Assembly (NCBI RefSeq): GCF_002878395.1
Contig: NC_061120.1
Coordinates: 114,269,212-114,333,211, forward strand
Direction: 5' to 3'
Origin: Capsicum annuum
Taxonomy: Eukaryota; Streptophyta; Magnoliopsida; Solanales; Solanaceae
DNA: 64,000 bases
Shown here: positions 10,470 to 21,299 of the stretch, in pieces
How the letters are laid out: the number at the start of each line of letters is the position of its first letter
How positions within the stretch are numbered: the stretch's first letter is position 1
Notes under the pieces: generated by a model
What the model saw: only the letters and a program-made list of their open reading frames with translations
Told to the model about the DNA's origin: nothing
Databases searched by the model: none
Program-made: the position numbers and the translations under genes

Positions 10470-12256
10470 TGATGTTGGGTGTATTTAAGCATTCTTACAT
10501 CATTATTCTAGCCTTTTTTCCATGTTTTGAGGATGATTCGCGTGCTATATGGGTTGATAATGATATAAATGTGTATAAAAGTGTTAAATCATGTGTTTAT
10601 GAGGTTCAAAATGAGTTTCAAAAAAGTTTGTACCTAAAAGATTCATTTAGAGTTCAATCTAGAAAACTAGTGTTACTAGCTTGAGCGAGGTGCTTGTCTA
10701 ATTGATTCCGTTGGATTCTACTGTGTTTAAAGTGTTCGAAATGGTTTTTATGTGTAATTATATATCAAAAAACTATTCTATAATGCTCAAGGTTCAATTG
10801 GATCAAGCCAATGGTAAAAACAATGAGTTAAAGATCATAGTGAAATTAGCCTATGTTTAGCTCGTGTTTCTAGTTTGTCGTGCAGGACATTGTGTTGTTT
10901 TGAGATTTAAATTGTTGTTTTCAATGCTATTGGATGCTTTTATAATGGATTATGAGGATATATAAAGGATATACAATCTTCAAATCAAGTGGGAAAAACT
11001 TACAAAAGCTTAGAATGGCTCAACGAAGGCATAGTACGTAGATTGATGCACTTTTTTACCCCTGGAATGTCTTGGGCACTTGTAAACTATATCAGTGGAC
11101 AATGGATATTTTAAAAACACAAAGATATTTAGAATATTCCCAAAATAATAACCATATGGCGCGTAGTGGTCCTGGAGGCGATTAGCTCAAAATCCGCATT
11201 CATTTCGGTGCTCCCTTGCCTTAGTAAAATTCTGAACAACAAATTATAGAGGCTTAGTGCAATAAGTAGGAGACACCTCACCTGGAACAGGACTCAAACT
11301 AGGGCGGAGCCCCACCTTCTCTTGGGCTCAATAACCAATGGATTTCTAGTCCAACACAGAAAGGGCTATCTCCTACATAATAAATACATGTTATATCACA
11401 TTTTTTACATACTTTTTGACATCTTGGAGAATCGGAGTCAACCATAACTTATTTTTAGGTTTTATAATTCCTTAATTTAGTTTATTTATGGTTTTATATC
11501 ATCAATCCAAGGGATTAGATGATGCGTATTTCCATTGAAGGCTAAAACTCCTTCTCCGGGGTTAATGCCATGATCATGATTACTTTCATTTTGAATTAAA
11601 TTTTTTGATTTGATTATCATTATTGGTTGCTTATTTTTTTTTTGTAATAACTATTTTAAGGATTATTTACCCATAGAATACATCAATTGTCAACCTTGTG
11701 AACTCGGGAGAGGAAATATGACGATAGAACACGGGAATAAGCAAAGTATGGTTTGTGTTTTTTTGAAATAAGGAATTCAAATAAGTATATAGGATGGGGA
11801 TGTACTTAGATCTCTTACTTGATTCATATGTGGGATGATATTTGTAAAGAACATAAGTGAAGTATTACATCCCCTCTAAACAATGTAGTTGTAAGGTTCA
11901 ACTTAGGTAAAAGATTAGCAGTTGGGAAACAATAATCATGCAATTAACCCTATGAATCACTAACCAAGATAAATAATTGAATGAATGGAGTTCAATAACA
12001 TAGTATGATTGTTCATAATCCTTAACCCTGGGCTTTAATCCATAGATTGTCCTAAGTTATTACTTTTCTGCATTAGTTTAGTTTACTTTTAGTTTACAAT
12101 TCTTAAACTTGCTTATTTACTTTTTCTCAATTGTTGAACTAGAACTAGATAGGCGGTGAACGGAAGTCCCTGAGAGATTGATACTTAGGCTTTCTTGAAG
12201 CAACTTTACTACTAGATAAGACCATGTACAATTGCATGTGCGCTTGGGTGCTGTCA
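10470..12256 (+). repeat. 5' LTR of the non-autonomous element
   Basis: 1,787 bp, TG...CA ends. It aligns along its whole length with 15021-16788: AGCATTCTTACATCATTATTCTAGCC at the start, a GATTAGATGATG block near 11515, AACTCGGGAGA near 11701 and TCCCTGAGAGAT near 12168. In reverse complement the same landmarks occur in the LTRs at 25352-26752 and 44735-47279, so all four belong to one LTR superfamily. Promoter and polyadenylation signals would lie inside, but I cannot fix them. Confidence 0.88.
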
Positions 12257-12260
12257 AGTT

Positions 12261-12280
12261 TTTGACGCCATTGTCGGGGA
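12261..12280 (+). promoter_or_regulatory. Primer-binding site, Athila/Tat type, decayed
   Basis: TTTGACGCCATTGTCGGGGA starts five bases after the 5' LTR. It differs from the common Athila/Tat form of this site at three positions, all transitions of the kind left by cytosine deamination. The tRNA 3' end pairing here would prime minus-strand DNA synthesis. Confidence 0.8.
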
Positions 12281-12391
12281 CTTGTAACTAGGAAACTATC
12301 TTATTTTTAGTTTTTTTATATTGAGTTATAAATAGTTTTTGTTTAGTTTCTTTAATTTTCTTTTATTCCTATTTTTATCACACTTCTTGAC

Positions 12392-12915
12392 ATGGCAGCC
12401 TGGGATAAATGGTTTTTGAGTGATGATAATTCTATATGGTGTATGGCTTTTGACAATAGAGGTCATTCTAAAGATAAGTGTAATGTAAACGCTGATTTAG
12501 CAATATTTGTGGTCTATGATAAAAGGAAATACAATATGATTGCCTAAAGCTAGTAGCAACAATTTTAACAGCCACAGGTTCACAATTACCGAGCCCGATT
12601 CAAATGACCAATATGGAAGAAATGCTTAAACAAATTCTAACTAATGAAGAATAGTTGTCAATGGACATAAAAAGTAATGCAGCCATTTTAGAGCGTTAGA
12701 AAATTGTCATAAAGAACTTGGTCATGCAGGTAGGGCAAGTGCAACAAGAATATAATACCAGACTTCAAGGGGATTTATCATGTGACAGTGAACAAAGAAT
12801 TAAAATCACTTTGAGGAATGGTATGAAGCTCAATGAAGAACCTTCAAAGGAAAATAAGGAGGTAGACGCAAAGTTGACTTCCCAACCAATTGAAGACAAA
12901 GTTGCTGACAATTAG
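12392..12915 (+). pseudogene. gag C-terminal remnant of the non-autonomous element
   Basis: A frame starting ATG at 12392 reads MAAWDKWFLSDD, then WCMAFDNRGHSKDKC (about 12438-12482). This is a CCHC zinc knuckle in which the second Cys has become Phe. Downstream, after a frame change, MTNMEEMLKQILTNEE (about 12601-12650) and NLVMQVGQVQQEYNTRLQGDL to ITLRNGMKL (12715-12840) match the C-terminal part of Athila/Tat Gag, where a coiled coil is followed by a QVGQ block and an LRSGK-type block. Only this part of Gag is visible. The N-terminal capsid part seems absent, so the element may have packaged its RNA with help from others. Stops at about 12650 and 12700. Confidence 0.65.
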
Positions 12916-13024
12916 AGGAAGTCTGTGTAATCGAAACTAAAATTGCTGACATTATTAAGGAGATGCCACCACAACCATATGAATTCCAACCATTCAGTTG
13001 TCATATTTCTCTTGAAACTTAAAT

Positions 13025-13335
13025 GAATAAAAGTGGGGTGTGGAAGATAGTGTAAATTTTAAAGAGGGGCTGTTTGGGCCTCATTCAAAGTACTTTTTTA
13101 CATTATGTTTAGATGATGTCTTCTTTGTGGAAACATTTAAAATAGTGGAAGTGTGTGAAGATGAGGAACAAGAATCCTATATTCTTTATTTTACACTAGA
13201 CAAGCAACATAGAAACACACCTCACTGCAAGGCCGAGTGGTTTACTGTGTAAATTCAATTACTCTATTCATTAATCTTTGTACCACCTTCTTATGGTTGA
13301 GGTAAAAATTTGGATGCAATATTAGGGGTAAAATT
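13025..13335 (+). pseudogene. Unrecognised ORF after gag in the non-autonomous element
   Basis: An open stretch of about 75 codons runs to the stop at 13250 and contains GLFGPHSKYFFTLCLDDVFF, an acidic middle (EVCEDEEQES), then LYFTLDKQHRN and HCKAEWFTV. Beyond one stop, the same or a neighbouring frame continues with SLIFVPPSYG and KNLDAILG. The ORF track start is a GTG, so no good ATG decides the start, and an in-frame stop lies 15 bases upstream. I recognise no domain. It occupies the place where pol would be, between gag and the post-integrase motif. It could be a remnant of a non-pol protein carried by this family, or captured host sequence. Confidence 0.4.
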
Positions 13336-13380
13336 TATATCCTCAATACAGAGAAAAAATTTTATTGAGTCATACTGTGA

Positions 13381-13420
13381 CGCTAAATTTAGGAGTTTCT
13401 TGGTAGGTAACCCAAGATAA
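13381..13420 (+). repeat. Post-integrase motif, single copy
   Basis: CGCTAAATTTAGGAGTTTCTTGGTAGGTAACCCAAG is a decayed version of the block at 5906-5938 and 31013-31050. Its presence here without integrase shows that the inner element arose by losing pol, with the join lying between the gag end and this point. Confidence 0.55.
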
Positions 13421-15005
13421 AGTATGTTTTATTTTTAGTTTTAGTTTTTTATTTCATGTAATTTTTGGTTTTGATTGAGTCACAGGTTAATGGAAAGTCT
13501 GAGTATCAAAAACTTAAGCTAAAGAGCATGGCAAAAATAGAGTGTGGGGTCCCATGGATCTCGTTAATGTGTAAAGATGCTACTAGCTAGGCCTCGAGGC
13601 CTCAAGAAGTATTTCTGTCTCTTTCTTATAAGTTCACTTTGGGGACAAAGTAGATTTTTTAGTGTGGGGTGTGTGGAAAAATTTCTAAATTTTGGCTCAA
13701 TTTAATTTTTTTTTTGGTGTAAGATATTCTTGTTGGTGCCTTTTTTTATTGCATGCTGCAAGTGTTTTATTTTGTAAAAGCATGATTGATTGAGGGAATT
13801 TCTGCTTTTTAGACTCTTAGGCTCATTTTTCTGACTCTTGTACTTGTGGCATAAATTTGGATTTGTGCTATTGTTTGGTTCAGAATCTATGCTGAAGCTA
13901 TTGAGTTGAACATATGCTATGTGCGTGTTAGATTTTTGTATATTCCTTGTTGCATGAGATGTATAGAACTTGCCTGGTGTGTGTATAAAGCAAACTAAAG
14001 AATGTAGGTTTAGGATATGATTTAGGCATTCCTTTGATAGCCTTGTTTTATACCTTTTATTTGTCCTACGCTTATGCTTTATCCTAGTTAACCCCAATTG
14101 AGCCTTTACCTTTTTCTTTGGTAGGCGCATAGGAATCCTAATCCCTCTTTTCATAGACCATAATTTGATCAAAAAATCTTCTAATTTCTTTAATGGAAAA
14201 TTAATTAAAATTAAAAAAGGGAGTTTGAGAAATTAAAGAAGAAAAAGGTAAAATTAATGCCCTAAGTTAAGGGTTATAGGTGTTTATAATTGAGAGTGAT
14301 GGTTGGAATTGTTATAATTGATGTTAGAAGTATTCCCATGATTGTAGAGAATGAGGAAAAATGAATCTTGAAGGAATAAACAATATGCCCTCCATGTGTT
14401 TGTAAAACTGCTTAAAAGAGATGGGAAAAAATCAAAAGAGATAAATTGATTGAAAAGTGTAATTTGGTTGTTTGAGGTTGTTTTTAATTGTAAAAAACTA
14501 GTGTACTAAATTTCTTAGAGAGGTTAGTCACTATTCTGGGCCAAAATAGTTCCTACCCATCCGTTAGCCTACATTACAACCCGAAAAAGTACTAATTGAT
14601 CCTAATTTTTACATTTTGATATTAGTGGAGCACTACACTAAGGTAAAGCCTTGGTTCGTAATTTGATTAATATACCAATTATGATAAATTGCATTATTGT
14701 GAGTGATTATGGGTATATCTCTTGTTGTATGGGCATATGTTTGATGAATGTGGGTGATTTGTATGATATCCTTGATGGATCAATACGCATGAGCTTACCA
14801 ACTTGGTGAGTCAATTCTTGAGGCTAGGTTGTTTTTGAGTAGTGTTTCATGAGCTATCAATTGTGTAAATTACTTGCTCAGAGTAGAAACTTGTATTTCA
14901 TGTAGTCATGGTAGTACTATCTTGAGTATCTTGCATGTAGTAGAAGTGTAGAATATCCAGATCATGAGGTTTATAGTAAAGTGTTGTTCGAGGACAAACA
15001 AGACT
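13421..15005 (+). other. 3' untranslated region of the non-autonomous element
   Basis: AT-rich, with no coding content on the + strand. It holds a GCCTCGAGGCCTCAAG palindrome near 13591 and the phrase TTAGTGTGGGGTGTGTGG near 13659, common in this region of Athila/Tat elements. The longest open frame of the whole window (13702-14172, - strand, 156 codons) lies antisense in it. Its product is a K, N and S-rich chain with no domain I recognise and is most likely chance. Confidence 0.6.
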
Positions 15006-15020
15006 TTATGTGTGGGGTGG
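15006..15020 (+). promoter_or_regulatory. Polypurine tract before the 3' LTR
   Basis: TTATGTGTGGGGTGG directly precedes TGATATTGGG. A purine-rich tract here primes plus-strand synthesis in LTR elements. Confidence 0.6.
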
Positions 15021-16788
15021 TGATATTGGGTGTATTTATGCGTTCTAGCATCACTATTCTAGCCTTTTTAGGCTTGTTTTGAGGATGATTCGTGTACTAT
15101 ATGGGTTTATAATGATATAAATGTTTATCAAAGGGTTAAATCATGTTTTCATGATGTTAAAAATGAGTTTCAAACAAGTTTGTACGTTCAACCCGAAAAA
15201 CTAGTGTTACTAGCTTTAGCGAGGTACTTGTCTAGTTGATTATGGTGAATTCTATTCTATTTAAAGTGTTCCAAATGGTTCTAATTTGTAATTACATGTG
15301 AAAGAACTTTTTGATAATGCGTAAGGGTCAACTGGATCAAGCCAAGGGTCAAAACAATGAGTTTAAGATTAAAGTTAAATTAGCCTATGCTTAGCTCGTA
15401 TTCCTAGTTCGTCTTGCTTGATATTATGTTTTCTTGAGCTTTGAATTGTTTTATTTAATGCTATAGGATGATTTTTTAATGTATTAAAATTATATATGAA
15501 AGATATAAATTTTCAAATCAAGTGGGAACTACTCAAAAAGGCCCAGAATGGCTCAACGAAGGTACAATACGCAAATTGACGCACTTTTTGACCAATGGAA
15601 TGTCTTTGGCGTGTATTCTCTATTGGAGTAGACAATTGACTCTTGAAAAACTCCGATGGATTCATAATAAGCCTAAATTAGTAACTATACTGCGTGTTGT
15701 GGTCCAAATAGCGATTAGCTTGCGACGCGGGCTCATTTTGTTGCTCCCTTGACTTAGAAAAATTCTGAACAACAAATTCCAGAGGCTTAGGGTGATTTGG
15801 AGGCGACGACTCACCTGGAATGGGGCTCAAACCAGTACTTCACCCCACCTAGTCCTGGGCTTAATAACTGAAGGTTTTCTTGACCAACACGCAAAGGGCT
15901 TGCTCCTATACTACAAATACATGTTATATCAATTTTCTTACATACTTTCTGATATCTTGGAGGATTAGAGTCTACCACAACTACTTTTCAGGTTTTTATC
16001 ATTCTTTAATTTAGTTTCTTTATGTTTTTTTATCATCAATCCAAGAGATTAGATGATGAATATTTCCATGAATGGTAAAACTCTTTCTCCGGGATTAAGG
16101 CTATGATCATGATTACTTTCATTTTGAATTACGTTTGTTGATTTGCTTATCATTATTTGATGCTTGTTTATTCTTTTCCTAACTATTTTAAGGATTATCT
16201 ACCCTTACAATATGTCAATTGTCAACCTTATGAACTCGGGAGATGGAATAGGGCGATAGAACATTGGAATAAGCAAAGTATGGTTCTTGTTTCTTTATAA
16301 ACTAAGAAATTTGAATTAGTATCTAGGATGGGAAAGTACTTAGATTCCTTACTTGATTCATATGTAGGATGATATTTGTAAAGAACCTAAGTGAAATATT
16401 ACGTCACCTCTCAATGATGTAGTTGTAAGGTTCGACTTACGTAAAGGATTAAAGGTTCGGAAGACAAAATCATGCAATTAACCCTACAAATCAACAACAA
16501 GATAAGCAATTGAACGAATGAAGTTCAATAATATTGTATGATTGTTCGTATGACTTAACCCTAGGATTTTATCCATTGATTGTCCTAAGTCATTACTTTT
16601 ATACATTAGTTTAGTCTACATTTAGTTACTATCCTTAAACCTCATTATTTACTTTTTCTCAATTGTTGAACTACAATTTGATAGGTGGAAAACGCAAGTC
16701 CCTGAGAGATAGATACTTGGGCTTTCTTGAAACCGCTTTACTACTTGATAAGACCTTGTACACTAGCATGTGCGCTAGGGATTTGTCA
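15021..16788 (+). repeat. 3' LTR of the non-autonomous element
   Basis: 1,768 bp, aligned end to end with 10470-12256 and showing many point differences and small gaps. It ends GGGATTTGTCA. The 5-bp AAATA follows at 16789. Confidence 0.88.
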
Positions 16789-17317
16789 AAATACTAAAAA
16801 TTTACCATACCATCCCCAAACCTATGTTACCAGCCGAATAAAGTCCTTTAGTTTTCCTACCATGACTATTCAAAAACTTAGTAATAGAGCATATAGCCTA
16901 TGGTGTTCTGTAAACTACACTTCTTTCATAGTGAGAGCATTTTTGAAAATATCCTTGAAAAATAGATTGATCCATATTGAATGAAAAAGGGATTTCTTTG
17001 ATTATGAGCGCACATAGGGTATGTTGTTAGGATACTAGATTATTTGGTTGATGTGATTTATATTTGCTTAGTTGTCTATTACTAGTGTAATGCAATAATC
17101 GGATTCCATTAGCTTTCCTTGTGTGCCAAATAAATATAAACAGTGATATTCTTGAAAAGTTAAAACTATTAGGGTAACAAAATTGTTTAAAATTTGTTAG
17201 AAAGTCACTACCAAAGGTATCTAAGGATATTCCAGTTTAAACATCGTTGTGATGTGTTATAGTTTGTGATTTTTATTTTCCTAAGGACATACAAACTTTT
17301 TATGTTGTGGGTGTTGA
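16789..17317 (+). other. Probable continuation of the interrupted Athila/Tat element (3' region)
   Basis: Starts with the right AAATA duplication. TTTACCATACCATCCCC followed by ACCTATGTTACCAGCCGAATAAAG (16801-16838) resembles TACCCATCCGTTAG followed by CTACATTACAACCCGAAAAAG at 14555-14590 in the inner element, so this is the matching 3' region of a related element. No coding content otherwise. It ends in GTTGTGGGTGTTGA, a possible polypurine tract. Confidence 0.45.
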
Positions 17318-18480
17318 TGTGTCGGGGAAACATGACACTTTCGATGCTTAAAGCTAAGAACTGTTTCTTACATATGTTATTTTAGTAGATATAAGGTAAT
17401 TCTATGTTTTTTACTGGTACAACAGGTAAATAATCGCTTGGAATGACATTAGAAACTTAATACCAAGACTGTAGATAATACATAAATCATAATGAGTTGT
17501 CAACACATCATACAACTCATAGTCTAAATTAGAAGCATAACAGAAACCAAAGCCATGAGGGAAAACTAAGCGATGAAAAAATATGGCTGAGGGTTCAAGT
17601 CGAAAGATTGGGATATGAATCTTGTTAAGAAACCTTAAATAGAAAAAATCTTCAAATACCCATTTAGAGTTTAAGTTTCAGAAGAATATGAGGAAAAAGT
17701 CTAAGTACCACTTGTATGGACAAGCCATAAGTAAGGTAATGTTTAGATCTCCAAGGGAAAGAGTCATAAGTGGATACAAAAGAAGGCCAAGTTTCCTATG
17801 GTAAAAAAAAGCCTAGTGAGCATGAGTCATAAGAAGAACAAAAATTTTAAGCATTGATGATCAGACACTGCAGTGTGGATACGAGAGGCACAATACGACT
17901 ATTAAGAAAACATTATGTGTGGACGAGGGAGTCGTACGTTATGCCACCATAACTTTTCCTTTATTGTTTTTATTAGGATTTCTGAGTATTTTTGAGATAC
18001 TATAAATGCCCTAGGATTTATCTTTTATTAGGTTACATTCTCTGATATTCTATTACATTCTTTGATAATCTATTACACACTTTAAATTTATGTTTATATT
18101 TTTTGGTTATTATTCAGTTGAAGACTTCAAATTTTATTCATCTTATTTTGTACAATTAATTACATGAATTATTTATAGATTATCATGGATTCTTTCATAA
18201 ACATGAGAAGCTTTTTTCCCAGACTAAGGTTGTGGAAACCATAGGAGATTATCTATGTAAATGAAGTAGGATATTCGTATATTTTGATGTTTATGCACGT
18301 ATAATAATCTTCTTCATAATAATTGACCACGAAGCTACTACAAAAGCTTGGTGATAGCTTGTAATTGCAAACATCCTCGCAAGGGAGTTGGTGATTAGGA
18401 AAACAAGATTTAGACTATAAGTTGAGATTCACGTCACTCTTATTATTTAATCATATCATCTAATTAACTTGAGACTCAAA
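17318..18480 (+). repeat. Athila/Tat-style LTR (single copy), with TATA box
   Basis: Starts TGTGTCGGGG after a purine-rich stretch. Repeated GAGTCATAAG, CAAGCCATAAG and GTCGTACG words lie at 17700-17950, followed by a TATA-like ACTATAAATGCCC at 17999-18011 and a leader. A block AACATGAGAAGC...AAGGTTGTGG (18201-18235) corresponds to the ATGAGTGGCTAA-type block of the other Athila LTRs here. The right edge is not fixed. It may be the 3' LTR of the element interrupted at 10470. Confidence 0.5.
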
Positions 18481-18904
18481 AGGTTAAAGTTGAACTAAAG
18501 TCATAGACAAGGAGCAATACTGAGATACACTGAGACTCACAAGGTAAAGGGTGAGATTTATCCACATGTTCACAAGACGGTTGATAATACATATCTTATG
18601 GACATTACATATTGGGCCATAGAATAGGTGGGTTAAACATGATAAATTTATGGAGTTGAGAAGCCAGGGGAACACAGTCCTAGGGTTCATCATCTATTGT
18701 TTACAACTCAAAGCATTCAAGATTTGGTTTACTAGTTACTGATAATACTCAAATTCCCCCATCTACTTTCCACAATGCTCGTTAATTACATCAAGTCTAA
18801 GAAACTGTTCAACATTTCCCCTGTGGATTTGAGCCCACCTAGTTGGGTTACTATATTTGGCATCAACGAAAACGTACTTCTTCTGAAGGTTAATTTTGGG
18901 CGGC
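18481..18904. other. Unassigned AT-rich stretch
   Basis: I see no coding block, terminal repeat or satellite here. Short antisense frames (18484-18693 and 18763-18987) have no recognisable content. It may be leader or gag spacer of the fragment that follows. Confidence 0.3.
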
Positions 18905-19160
18905 ATTAGATTATAGTAATGAGGACTATGTCTATTATAGAGTTGACAATTATAAAAGTTATAAATATAGCCATGAAAATGAGTCATATAGGGATGAGAG
19001 GTATTATTACGAAAGAAAAATTGATGAATATAGCTCTTAGGGCTAAAATAAAAAGGATGAAGAGAATATTCATGGTTCTTATGAAGTTTATAGGGAATGT
19101 GAAGAGCCTTCCCCTACCCACTCCGAGCATGAAGATGATGAGAGTTGTACCACCTTCTCA
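18905..19160 (+). pseudogene. Tyr/Glu-rich gag-like fragment, opposite in strand to its neighbour
   Basis: The + frame reads DYSNEDYVYYRVDNYKSYKY, SHENESYRDERYYYERKIDEYSS, a stop, then (shifted) KDEENIHGSYEVYRECEE and [14 protein letters not shown]. This charged, Tyr-rich style resembles the linker near the start of Gag in some plant chromoviruses. It joins at about 19160 onto integrase sequence on the - strand, so the two pieces meet tail to tail. The identity is inference. It has no catalytic or zinc motif. Confidence 0.35.
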
Positions 19161-19915
19161 TGGAGTCTTCTAATTGCCTCACTATTTTATATCCTTCAAA
19201 GTATATCACAATTTCACTAGGCAAAAGAGTTAAATCCAAAGGGGTAAGGGGGTTCATGCCATAGACACACTCCGTTTGGCCGTCGGTTTGAGGGTGGAAA
19301 GAGGTTGAGAAAAGCAACTTCTTACCAAGCCTACCCCACATGGACTTCCAAAAGAGAAATAGGAACTTTGAGTCCCTATCACTCACTATATTCTTTGGGA
19401 TCCCGTGAAGTTTTTACCACATATTTAACAAAGAGAGAAGCAACACTAGGAGTGTCTTCGGTTTTGGCACAAGGTATAACGTTAGTCATCTTAAGAAACC
19501 TATCAACCACAACAAAAATACGATCTTGACCCATTCTAGTCTTTCGCATCCCCAAAACGAAGTCCATAGAGATGTATAACCAAGGTCTAAAGGGAGTGGG
19601 AAGTGGGGTCTACAACCCAAAAGGAAGGAGGCGGGATTTTACACTCCTACAATCCATACATTGGCCACAAACTCTAGCAACATCGTTACGCATCCGTGGC
19701 AAATAAAATTGTTCCTCAAAGATGACAAGAGTCTTATCAATACCAAAATGCCCCATGAGGCCACCATTATATGCCTCTCTAACAATCAATTCCCTCCAAG
19801 AGCTAGAGGGAAGACATAACCGCTCCCTTTGAACAAATAACTATCAAACTAAGAGTAGGAAGAGTTAATATTTCCCTTGAGTCATCGGTCCCTTCCCCAT
19901 TTTTCACATTCTATT
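19160..19915 (-). pseudogene. Chromovirus integrase remnant with internal deletion
   Basis: Reading down from 19915, the zinc finger gives GLMGHFGIDKTL and VARVCGQCMDCRSV. The core gives MDFVLGMRKTRMGQDRIFVV (first Asp, 19567 downward). Then comes a frame change and [20 protein letters not shown] (second Asp, 19386 downward) and [13 protein letters not shown], which holds the catalytic Glu. All three catalytic residues survive. Right after the Glu the sequence jumps to [15 protein letters not shown], so roughly the stretch between the active-site Glu and the downstream conserved block is missing. It ends near [13 protein letters not shown] where the opposite-strand fragment begins. Confidence 0.8.
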
Positions 19916-20442
19916 TATATAGGAGAAAAGGTAGGATCCTTGGGAGACCACATCTGAAATCTCTCAAATCCCCTCAACTTCGAAGACAATGTCGTAATAG
20001 CCACATGCTTTATAGACAACGCATTGGCTACCACATTTTCCTTCCCCCTTTTGTAATGGATAATAGAAGGGAAAGTTTCAATGAATTCAATCCACTTAGC
20101 ATGATGCCTATTAAACTTGTCTTGTCTCTTAAGGTGTTTTAACGATTCATGATCCATTTGTTTCACAAACTCCTTAGGCCATAAATAATGTTGCCAATTA
20201 CCCAAGGCTCTGACAAGGGCATACAACTCCAAATCATAAGTTGAATAATTAAGGGTTTCCCCTTTGAGTTTTTCACTAAAATAAGCAACGGGCTTGCCTT
20301 CTTACATCAAAACAACCCCAATGCCAACCTTACTAGCGTCACGCTCTACTTTAAACATCTTATCAAAATAGTAAAATTACAACAAAGGTTTCGAGATGAG
20401 CGTAGCTTTCAAGGCTTCAAAAGCCTTAGCTTGGTCATCACC
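19916..20442 (-). pseudogene. Chromovirus RNase H remnant, catalytic residues mostly kept
   Basis: From about 20360 downward the frame reads FKVERDASKVGIGVVLM, one stop, then [20 protein letters not shown] and [12 protein letters not shown]. The long frame 20232-19915 continues with [28 protein letters not shown] and ENVVANALS. The Asp of RDAS, Glu of DLEL and Asp of MDHESL are present. At the fourth position ADALS has become ANALS, an Asp to Asn change. This is among the best preserved coding stretches of the window, with only one internal stop visible. Confidence 0.8.
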
Positions 20443-20715
20443 TCACTTAAAGGGTTGGTCCTTTCTAATCACCTCGGTCAAGAGGGAGGATATAGATCTA
20501 AGACCTTTGAAAAACCGCCTATAAAAGCTCGCCAACCCATGAAAACTTTGAATTTCTCCAATAGTCTTAGGGGTTGGCCAACTTCGTATAGAGTCTATCT
20601 TGGATTCGTCCACTTCCACACCCTTAGAGCTCATAACAAAACCCAAAAAGACCACTTTATCAACTCCAAAAGAACACTTCTCATTGTTGGAACACAACTT
20701 CTAATAGTGTAAAGG
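20443..20715 (-). pseudogene. Chromovirus RT thumb fragment
   Basis: The frame 20697-20443 reads NNEKCSFGVDKVVFLGFVMS, then SKGVEVDESKIDSIRSWPTP, IQSFHGLASFYRRFFKGL and SISSLLTEVIRKDQPF. This is the RT thumb and the connection to RNase H. The palm with the catalytic Asp pair should lie just upstream, but at about 20715 the sequence changes to unrelated LTR-like DNA. The breakpoint is sharp. Confidence 0.8.
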
Positions 20716-21299
20716 CTATGAAACTCACGAAATTGACTCACAAGATGCAAATTCCAGCAACTAACAAAGAGAAAATAACACATAGAATGGAGATGAGAAA
20801 GAGGAATACTTGAAATTTAAAGATAGATAGAAAGACCGTTACTCCTATTAAGTGATTAGCACTAGTAGATGTTTCAATATCTTCAACACACCTCACAAAT
20901 AAGAGTTCAAACCTTCCTCTTAGGTGACCCAAAGGAAACATTCTTCCTTAAACCAACTTTCTTGCCAAATTATCCAAAACAAGTGAAACCCTAACTTCAA
21001 ATGTTCTTGGACCTTAGTTTCGGATTCTAAGTCCTAAATCTACAGAGTAAAACTACAATATAAGTGTAATATCAAATTTCATCCAAGTCTAATGAGAAAA
21101 GTGAAGAAATGGTCTAGTTATACTATTACATGCCAAATGACAAAACTACCCTTAATGAGGGCTTAGATAGAAGCGCCTATGGAGTTTTAATTTGAAGTAT
21201 CAAATGTCTTCATAGCCCTTTACATAAGGATCCTATGGAATACCAAAGTTCCCCTATTTCCTTCTCTTGATCAAGGATTGAAAATACTCCAAAAAGTCT
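20716..21299 (-). other. LTR-like or untranslated DNA downstream of a chromovirus tail
   Basis: No coding content fits RT here, although the neighbours on either side would require it. The stretch follows, on the - strand, the polyprotein tail ending near 21300 and has the look of a 3' LTR (ATGACAAAACTACCCTTAATGAG near 21137). I cannot fix LTR ends. It may be the truncated 3' LTR of the element at 21300-23500. Confidence 0.35.

Larger units (their letters stand above)
10470..16788 (+). mobile_element. Complete non-autonomous Athila/Tat-type LTR retrotransposon
   Basis: Two direct LTRs (10470-12256 and 15021-16788) begin TGATRTTGGGTG and end TGTCA. They enclose only about 2.76 kb. Next to the 5' LTR is a primer site of the Athila/Tat type, and next to the 3' LTR a purine-rich tract. 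Inside are a gag C-terminal remnant, an unrecognised ORF and the post-integrase motif. No protease, RT, RNase H or integrase is detectable. It therefore needed enzymes from another element. It sits in the 3' region of the Athila/Tat-type remnant to its left and is flanked by AAATC and AAATA. The LTRs are visibly diverged, so the insertion is old. Confidence 0.85.
19160..20715 (-). mobile_element. CRM/Galadriel/Reina-type chromovirus pol fragment
   Basis: On the - strand, RT thumb, RNase H and integrase follow each other without gag, protease or RT palm. The integrase end is deleted after the active-site Glu, and no chromodomain is seen. RT, RNase H and integrase wording ([52 protein letters not shown]) is that of non-Tekay chromoviruses. 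I cannot choose between CRM, Galadriel and Reina. Confidence 0.75.

Noticed and set aside
10092..10492. Two overlapping - strand frames rich in F, S and L, like membrane proteins
   Set aside because: They are the inverse of a homopurine tract. The hydrophobic look comes from TTT and TTC runs only.
20431..20712. Open frame of 93 codons on the + strand
   Set aside because: Antisense to the RT thumb.
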